Shown: one piece after another, positions 35,513 to 44,500 of the stretch
Layout of the letters: each line of letters begins with the position of its first letter
Position numbering within the stretch: the stretch's first letter is position 1
DNA from: Ypsolopha sequella
Taxonomy: Eukaryota; Arthropoda; Insecta; Lepidoptera; Ypsolophidae
DNA length: 64,000 nt
Direction: 5' to 3'
Assembly: GCA_934047225.1 (NCBI GenBank)
Contig: OW203992.1
Coordinates: forward strand, 9,971,501-10,035,500
Position numbers and translations under genes: made by a program
The notes under the pieces: model-generated
The model's input: only the letters and a program-made list of their open reading frames with translations
Told to the model about the DNA's origin: nothing
The model's database searches: none

Positions 35513-38500
35513 CGCGGCTTAGCTTAGAGACTATTGGTACTAGAAAACTGTAATTTGACATGGGTATACATATTTATCACGTCGATAAAGTGGTCTAGTA
35601 AAATTTTGAAAAATTGTTTTTTTTAGGGTAAACTGGTGATGATTTTTTTTTCTCATCTATCCCCTAGTTTGGGGTGTAATTGGATAGGTAATTTAAAAAT
35701 ATTGGGGGTGTGAGAAGATTATTTTTCGATCCAGGGTTCTGTTTGCGAAATATTAAGCTTAAAAGTGATAATTTTTGTAAGAGTCAAGTGTCCCCCCCCT
35801 GCCATCGAAACGATTGTATTTGGAGACGTGAAAAAAATCCCACTTAGCCGGTTTTATTTATTTATTTGGTTATTGTATACTTTTCTTTTATTTGGTTTAG
35901 CCTAGGTACCTCTTTAATGTACCTAATTTGTTTTGTTGGTTCCTTATTTTATTTGGCTTTTGTTAACGAATATTTTTTTCCTTTTATTTTATAGTGTCGT
36001 TTAGTTAGTCTACTTGCAATTTTCGTGTTTCGTGTTTTATTTATAAGAAAAGGGACGAGCTGAAAACCAGCTTTCTACTGCTGCTTTATCTCAGAACAAA
36101 TGCTGAGCTTGTTCCTTTTTGATATAGAACATTTGTTTATTATTTTAAAATATTGGTATTCATTATTATTTTTAATTGTGTAGCAAAATAAATAAATATA
36201 TATTATTTTTATTCTTAAATGTATAAATGTAGAATATTTCTAATATTAGGATCTAAGACTGATGTATCACCGAAAATTTTTGGCTATAAGATGTTAATGA
36301 AGTTGATGTCACTTTCTATATTAGTCAAACAATGCCGTGCTAAAATTGTAAAAGGTATAACAAATGCCATTTGTTTCGCACAAGCAAGTCTTATTTATAA
36401 CCATATACGTCATCATAGTTGTTTAAAGCCAGTCGTGTGGATGGAATAATTGAATGACGATGATGGTTGATTAGATGGAATGTTACACACGGTTTTAGAA
36501 CATGTGTGGTACTGAGTACTGAGTCCCTTACAACATGTGTGGTACTGAGTACTGAGTACTGAGTCCCTTACAAAAAATAACGATCGGAAGGCGTTGAGTT
36601 GAGTTGAGAAATGCTTGTTTAAGGCGATTACCATCGCCAAATTAGCAGCTCGATATTTGTCACTACAAATATCAACGGAAACGACATTGAAATAACGTTC
36701 ATATCAGCGCGCAATGCATAGTGGCTGTTACGACGCTCGCTGCGTCCTTGAGAGGGCGAAATTGGAGAAAATTATACTTTTCACTTGGACGTGATTACTA
36801 GATTGAATAATCTTATGTTATGTTTATAGCTATAAAGTTTATCTATTTATCAAAGCATAGATGAATTCAATCGGCCAAGCCACTCAGGAGCAGTAGGGAA
36901 TTTGAGGTCAAAAAACACCATTCAGTAAAAAAAAAAAATTCATGTAGTAGTTTTGGTGGTATGAAAAAGAAAAATGTTGCATATGTTGTCTAAGAGTTGA
37001 TTATTCATAATACATTTTTTTATTTTTTTTTTTGGTTTGGCCATAAACGAGGAGTACTTTAGAAAGTACCCATTTGGCAATAGTAAGGCCCTTAAGGTTT
37101 CTACCAACGCCAACGACCTTGAACTAAGTAACTTTGTAACGATTTTATATGGTAACTATAGCATTTTTCAACAGAAGAAAAATACATAGTAATCTGCATG
37201 ATACAAATAGTGATGTGGTTTTTCTTGAATTTCATTATAACATACAGAAGTGAAGCAAGAAAATTCTAAGTTTACCCTTATTTCTCGATTTTTTGTTCAC
37301 TTGTAACAACATAACTGCTGCAGGTTTTATCGAAACTGTATGAAAATTTATAAACTTCTAGACAAAATAATATAAAATGATTTGGTTTTCTCAGTTCTTG
37401 GAAATTAATTTTATTTTGGATAAAGTAAATTAAAAACACACTATTTTCGCACTTGTCAGCCGCAGCGACTGACGTAACAGCCATGTTGCAGTGCGAGCTG
37501 ATAAGAACTTTATTTTAATATGGTTTTGTCCAAAATTTCAACCACCACGAATCGAGTTGCTAATTTTTCCGACGGAGCCACCTTAATACGTCCTCAGGTG
37601 GAGACGAACTCAGTTAGCATTTCCAGGCGATAAACACGTGTTACATGCTTTTTCAATAAATCTTAGACGGTGACGTATTAGCGTGGGATTTCTATATTAC
37701 TACGTATACAATACTTCCATCCATCCATCAGCCTAGTTCGTCCACTGCTGAACATAAGCCTTTCCAGGACTTTATCACACCCGGCGGTCACCCTGGAAGA
37801 ATTGCCCATACTCACACACGCTGGGCAGGCGGGTTGGTCTGGCAGTCTGTTCTATTTAAGGCCCGGCTATTAGGGATGGATATACCGCCATCCATCGGTC
37901 CCAGGCACGGTGGGCCTCCTGGTTTTTTTGCCTGTGAGCTGTCCTCTTACTCTCCCCCGAATTACTTCGAGGGGTCTCCAAGTAAGATGGTGGTACCTCC
38001 ACAGTCGAGCCCGGCATCAGGTCTACCACCTGTTATATACAATACTTATTACTATTAATTACTACACTTTTATTTAGAGGTACCTAGGACGTTCATTGAA
38101 AAGAAGAGGCGCTTAAAAAAATCTCTACATAAGCATAGGGGGGGGGGGGGAAGTCACTCTCCTACGTAATATTTTACTTCGAGTTGAAAGTTATCAACTA
38201 AACCTTTTCTTTTTATGGAAACTCTAGGTAAAGCTGCACTGTAACGTCATTAAAAAAAAATCACCATAAACTCCAATAATAATTGTCTTGTCTCTGTTTC
38301 AGGGACTGAATACATATTCACTGAGCCCGGAGTGGGGATAAAGAAACACGATGTTTCATCTGGCATTATATCTACTTTTCTGCATCAATACGATCTGGTA
38401 AGAATACAATATGTCAGCGTGAGATTTTACATTCCGATAGTTTATAATTTCACCAGTTTACGTGAGGTTAGTTTATAAAAAAACCTACCATAAAATTATT

Positions 38501-41500
38501 ATCTCGCAAGTAAAATTATAAACAATCGGATTTTACAATCTTACGGTGACAATTATATACAAAAAATAAACATTAATAAAGCGAAATTACTCACTTACGC
38601 GTCACGTTGAACTACAGAGCCAACCAACTTAAAGCAATGTAGGTTCTGTATAAATCCGTGCTAATAGAGAAGTTTTATAGATGGAGGCCGAAGTATGCAT
38701 TTCTGTCAGAATTCCAACATTCGGCCGCCATTTATAAAACAGTTCTATATCCCCGAAGCGGTGTCAGAGGTGTTCCGTGTGTGAAGTGTGAAATCTAAGT
38801 CACAGTCCACACTTGGTACGCCCGCGTTTCATCAACAATGATTGCGTCCCAACGGGTGATGGTGAGCCCTATCGCCGTGCTTCGGGCACAAATACACGCT
38901 TTTTAGGGCATGCCGGTTTCCTTACGATGTTTTCCTTCACCGTTCGGCAAGTGGTAAGTAAGAACAAATACTATGCACATAAATTCCGAAAAACTCTTAG
39001 CATGCCCGACCGGGGATCGAACCTGGCCAGCGTTCTACTTCAGCTACCGCTGCTCGAATCAATATTTGATTTGCAGCTGCTAGGCTGAAATATTTTCAAA
39101 GTTTACTCTATTTTCGTTTTTATTATATTTATGTTTGATATTAATAACAATTTAAATAATTTAAAAATAATTTATGTCTAGTTATATTTTTAACGAACAT
39201 TTAATAACAAATTTAACTACAATGTATTTTTTTTTTATATAAAGTAATTATATAAAGTAATTGATGCTGTTGTCAATAAATTCAAAATATTTCGTCATTT
39301 TTTTGTTGCAGCTAGAGTTAGGAGGTCGGACGTTATCGGATTTGTCTCAAGATGGAAAATATATGCTGCTCACCGCTAACAGACGGAAGGTAATGAGAAA
39401 AACATTTCTTTGTTTTGTTTTCTTTCTTCATAGTCTTATTTAAATATATATAATTCTGAATACATTGAAAATACAATAATAATAATATTTTTTATTGACA
39501 CAAAATAATACTAACTTAATTAGGTTCTTAATAAAATAATACTTAAATAACAGTCAAACACTTAAAAATAAAACTTACCTAAAACAAAACACTAACGTTC
39601 GTGTGAGAGATACGTGCACACAAAGGTGTGTAGAGCGCCTTCTCACTCTTTCCCATGAATTTTGTCCCTTTCTAGCTTTTCGATTTTATATAATTAATAA
39701 TAGATAATAGATTAAAAATATTTGCAAACTTTCATGCCAAACCGGTCTATGTGCAATAAAATTTTAAATTGTTGAGATTGCCCTAATGTGTTTGAACCCC
39801 CTTTATTCTCAAAATTGATAAATCAAAACGCGGTTGATTAAATATTATGTTTATCCTTATAAGTTAAATCTCAAAATGTAAAATGTGTTTAGAGATATTT
39901 ATGGTGGAAGACGTTGGTATCTATAGTACAGTGTTAAGTTAACACTAGCATAGGTAACCAGAAAATAAAGTATGCAATATAATGGCAGCAAGCTTTCACT
40001 ATTATTTAACAAAAGATAGAACCAAAAAATTTAATGAAAATTTACCTTTTAAATTCTCTAAAATTTATTATTATTTAACTTTTTTACTTTAGAATTTCTT
40101 TTAAGAAATGTTTTATACATTAAACAAATTAAAAATTCTTAATAAGAAATTGACCATTCTTATATGGTTGGATTATATGTCAGATAACTTTTGTCAGCTA
40201 ACTTCACACACCTGCATAGGTACCATCGGACTATCCTGATAAGTTAAAATAATTCTTACGAAATATTTCTGTATTGTCTATATATTTATTTAAGGATAAG
40301 ATTTGTAATAATTTAAGGAACGATAAATAAATAAATACTTATCTCATTGTCGGATAGACCAGCTTAGTTCCATTGTCGTCAAATAAAGTATGTAACAAAA
40401 ACGAGAATAATCAAGATAAGCGATACCTCATTTGAACGAGCAGACATAATATTTTTTTTTTTTCTCACTCTGTCGTACAAAAATTATAGCGCACGTATAA
40501 TGTAAATTGAATCGGTAAATTAGTTTAACATTACGAAAACAATAATACTCAAGCATCGTATTTTACATTCAGCCTCTTCCTGGTTATTTTCTATCAACAT
40601 TTGTTTATAGAATTCGTAATAAGATAAAAACACGGAAAGGGACTGCCATTTTTAGAAAAACAAAGAAAATGCAAACAAGAAATTGAATTTGTGACGACGG
40701 TCCGTAATATCGATAGAGTTTCCAAATTGAGTTCTTTCGTACAAAATACGAACCATTGTTTGTCAAATTTTCAGGTGTACCGGTATTCCTCCATTGCTGA
40801 GTACTCTGTGTATGACCTTGAGAAAAAGTAAGTAGAAGAGACTTAAATAAGTATGTTTGTTGTTTATTATTTTGATTTGTGACCCTCATTTTGGGCCCTT
40901 GTGCCTAATAAGCTGATAATTGAAATTTAATTAAAATTGTACAAAATATTGGCTTAGTTACCCTAGTCCAACATGCGTCTACTTTTCAATTTACTCGCTT
41001 TCTTCCAAGCAGAAATTAATAACGTTAATAAAAGCGGGTTAGTGCTCTGTGGTAACTAAACTCACCACTGTACTAATAATAATAATATAATAATAATATA
41101 AGCTTTTATTCAGAATAACTTATATACTACTAACATTAACTTACTTATTTATCTTAATCCTAATCTGATTGCCCTTTGGCAAAGGCCTCCTCTAAAGTTT
41201 TCCAAAGCTTTTGTCCAGAAGAAATTACCAGGAGAAATTACCAAAACAATGGTCGAAATCTACAACTGTGTAATGCTACAAAACGCTGTTTAACTTTAGA
41301 CTGTGTTTAAATTTGTTGCTGTCACTTTCTTACGATATGAAAGAAAAGGCAACAATAATAGATTTAAACACTGTCTAAAGTTAAACACCGTTTTGTAGTA
41401 ACACTGCAATTGTTTTACTACACAAGTAAGGTGACAAAGATGAAACCACTGTAATTACCAAGGTGTAAATGAAACTTATGCTGTTGTCTTTAGAACCCAC

Positions 41501-44500
41501 TCGAAGATCGGCGAGGGCCCTCTCCAGGTTGTACTTTGGGGCCCCGGCAGGTCCTTGGCCTTCGTCCAAAAAAACAACGTATTCTATATCCCTGATGTCA
41601 AATTCGGGACGGTCAGAACGTTGACCACTCAGGGCATTCCTGGAGAAGTCTACTTTGGTGTCACGGATTGGATTTATGAAGGTACAGTTATAATATAAAT
41701 AATCCTCTTGAATGAATGAATGAATGAATGAATGAATGAATTTATTCACAACAACAAAGGTACATTGAAAGCTTATTATTTACGATAAATAACATTTGGT
41801 TGCTTGTCCTTCATTCGTCGTCTTTTTAAATCAGGTAGCATAACGCAACCAAACACAATGGACAAACCTCTGTTCACGTGTAGCATGAATCGTTATCATT
41901 GGTCACTTGAATTCAAATGACCACCGTTGTATTTGTAGAAGATATAGAGAAAGGAATGGTTCAATGCTTTGGGCATATGAGGAGGATGAATGAAAGTAGA
42001 AAAACGAAAGAAATTTGTAATACAAATGGAAGGTAAAGTTCGGCCGGGCCGTTCTAGAAGAACGTATGCCAACCATATTGATGACGTACTGAAAAAGGGC
42101 AAAGTCAAAAGTACCCGGAATAGAAGAGCTTGTATTATTAGACTGATGGATGTGGAAGAAGCGGAAGAGATGTGCCAGGATCGTAGCAGATGGAAATCTG
42201 TAGTCTCTGCCTAACCCTCTCGGAGACAGGCGTGAGTATATGTATGCAATGCATATGCATGACATATTTATATTATACAACGTGTAACAGAAAGGTGTTA
42301 CCATATTTGAAGAGCTTATTCAGTTAATGGTGTAGCACAACTTTTACTATGGAATAAAAAGTGTATATCGAAAAATTTTTTTTACTGTTTCATAGAAAAA
42401 TGCAATGCCGCTCGGCCAAAATGTATGGAAGGGCAGATTTTTTTTTGAGATTTCAGGATTGGCTCCATAGTAAAAGTTGTTCTATACCATTGACTGAATA
42501 AGCTCTTCAAATATGGCCAATCTTTCTGTTACACGTTGTATACTGTAATAGTTAAAGTCAAAGGTAGTCTCTAAAACTTTTAATTACAATACAATATAGG
42601 TATATTTGATTGCAACACCGCAAAAAAAAAACATTAACATTGTAAATAAACATATTTTCAATACTCATACAAATTATATTAACCGTGGTATGTCTTATCT
42701 CGTCCACGTACACATAGTTTAGACCAAAACGCAAAAAGTTTGACCTTTAGGTCGGGCGATTGTGCCCTTTCCATCTTATCGTTAATTTAGTTTTCCTTTA
42801 AGGGTGCACATAAAGTCAGATAGAGCACCTCATTTTGTATCAATCAGAACTGAGCTCTATTCTGACGATTCCTTTTAGTTCAAAATAGCGCGCTCTGAGC
42901 CATGACTGTTACGACCACCAATAAACTCGCGCTCACGAAAAACTGAGTTTTCATTTAATAACTCTGCTTCTAGATGAAATTATTAAAATATTCTAAGACA
43001 CACCTACGGTGTTATTTGTTTTCTTATTTTTTATACGAATTTCAGGATTGTATGTTTTATGATTTAATTTAAGGAAGACCCTTGAAAAATATAAAATTTA
43101 GAGGTAACTTTGTAATATCTTTTATCGAGTGAAAGTTCATACCGCCCATCAGAAGTATAGTCTATTATCTATATTATTTTTATTAAACCGATTGACTAAG
43201 TTACACAATGTGAAATGGTCATTTGAAGTTGTGCATTTAACATTATACGGACCCTTAACATAATTTTTTGAGGCGACGACGAATTTGCTATCAAAGTAAA
43301 TAAATGTTTTATTTTGTTATCGATTCATAATTCAAATCCTTTCCAATATAAATTACCAGTCCAAGTTCAAATAAGCAAATAGAAACATTAGTCAAAACCA
43401 ATAAAATTATATTAAGTATACAGCTCCAAACACAAAAATTATTAAAAAAATTGCAAATTCATAAGTACTTCTATTCAATATTTACAGAGGAGGTTTTCAA
43501 CGCGCCGGGAGCGCTATGGTTTTCTCCGGGTGGCACTTATCTGGCTGTGGCATCGTTCAACGACACCAACGTCCCAACGGCTTCTTATCCGGTATATGGG
43601 AACCCGGCTGATTTCAACAGCCAGTACCCGCAGACTGTCGTGTTCAAGTATCCGAAGGTTAGTATCAAAACGAGACATGATTCAATTTGGCGCTTTTTTA
43701 CACGTTCCGGGTAGGTTTTATGACATAATGTTCTCAGAAAAAAGCGTTCCAAAACGTTGTTGGTATGTTATCTTAGCCAGATTTTCTTGAATCTGTAATT
43801 TGCAACCGAGCTACGATCGGACTGCGATCTATTGTTTACTATTGTTAAGATAATATGAGAATTAATAAATAAATCAATCAAAACGTTTATTTCCTTCAGA
43901 ATTTGATACATTAGAGATAACAAAATTATAATAATAAATTGATTCACAAATGCGACCACATTGTGATGTACAATATAGTAGTTAATAGTAAATGAATTAT
44001 ATACATTATTATGAAAAACATTTCATCATTAATTATTTATACATTGATCTAGTAAATAGAATTTAAGCCTGTTTTCAAAATATGGCATACGGTATTGTTT
44101 GAGATCATTAGGTAATTTATTATACAGCTTTATACACATACATTTTTATACATACATACACATATATATTAAGAGGGTTAAGAGTTCAGAAATTTTCACT
44201 ATTACTTCAAGTAATGGGCAAATTTTTTTTTTAAACTGTTAAATTTCGCCAGGCAGGTCGCACAAATCCAACGCCCGGACTCAGAGTGTTCAAATTGACG
44301 GAACCCAACAGCGAACCCAGAATCATACCGGCTCCTGTAGAAGTGGTCTCTGACGATCACATCCTCGGCCGAGTCAACTGGATCTCTGACACCAACCTGG
44401 CTGTCCTATGGCTGAACAGACGCCAAAACATCAGTATACTGATCAATTGTAATATGGAGACAGTCCAATGCGCGTTAGTCAAAGAACAACTAGAGCCTAC

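Noticed and set aside
37834..38058. 74-codon frame
   Set aside because: Falls inside an inverted LINE 3' fragment.
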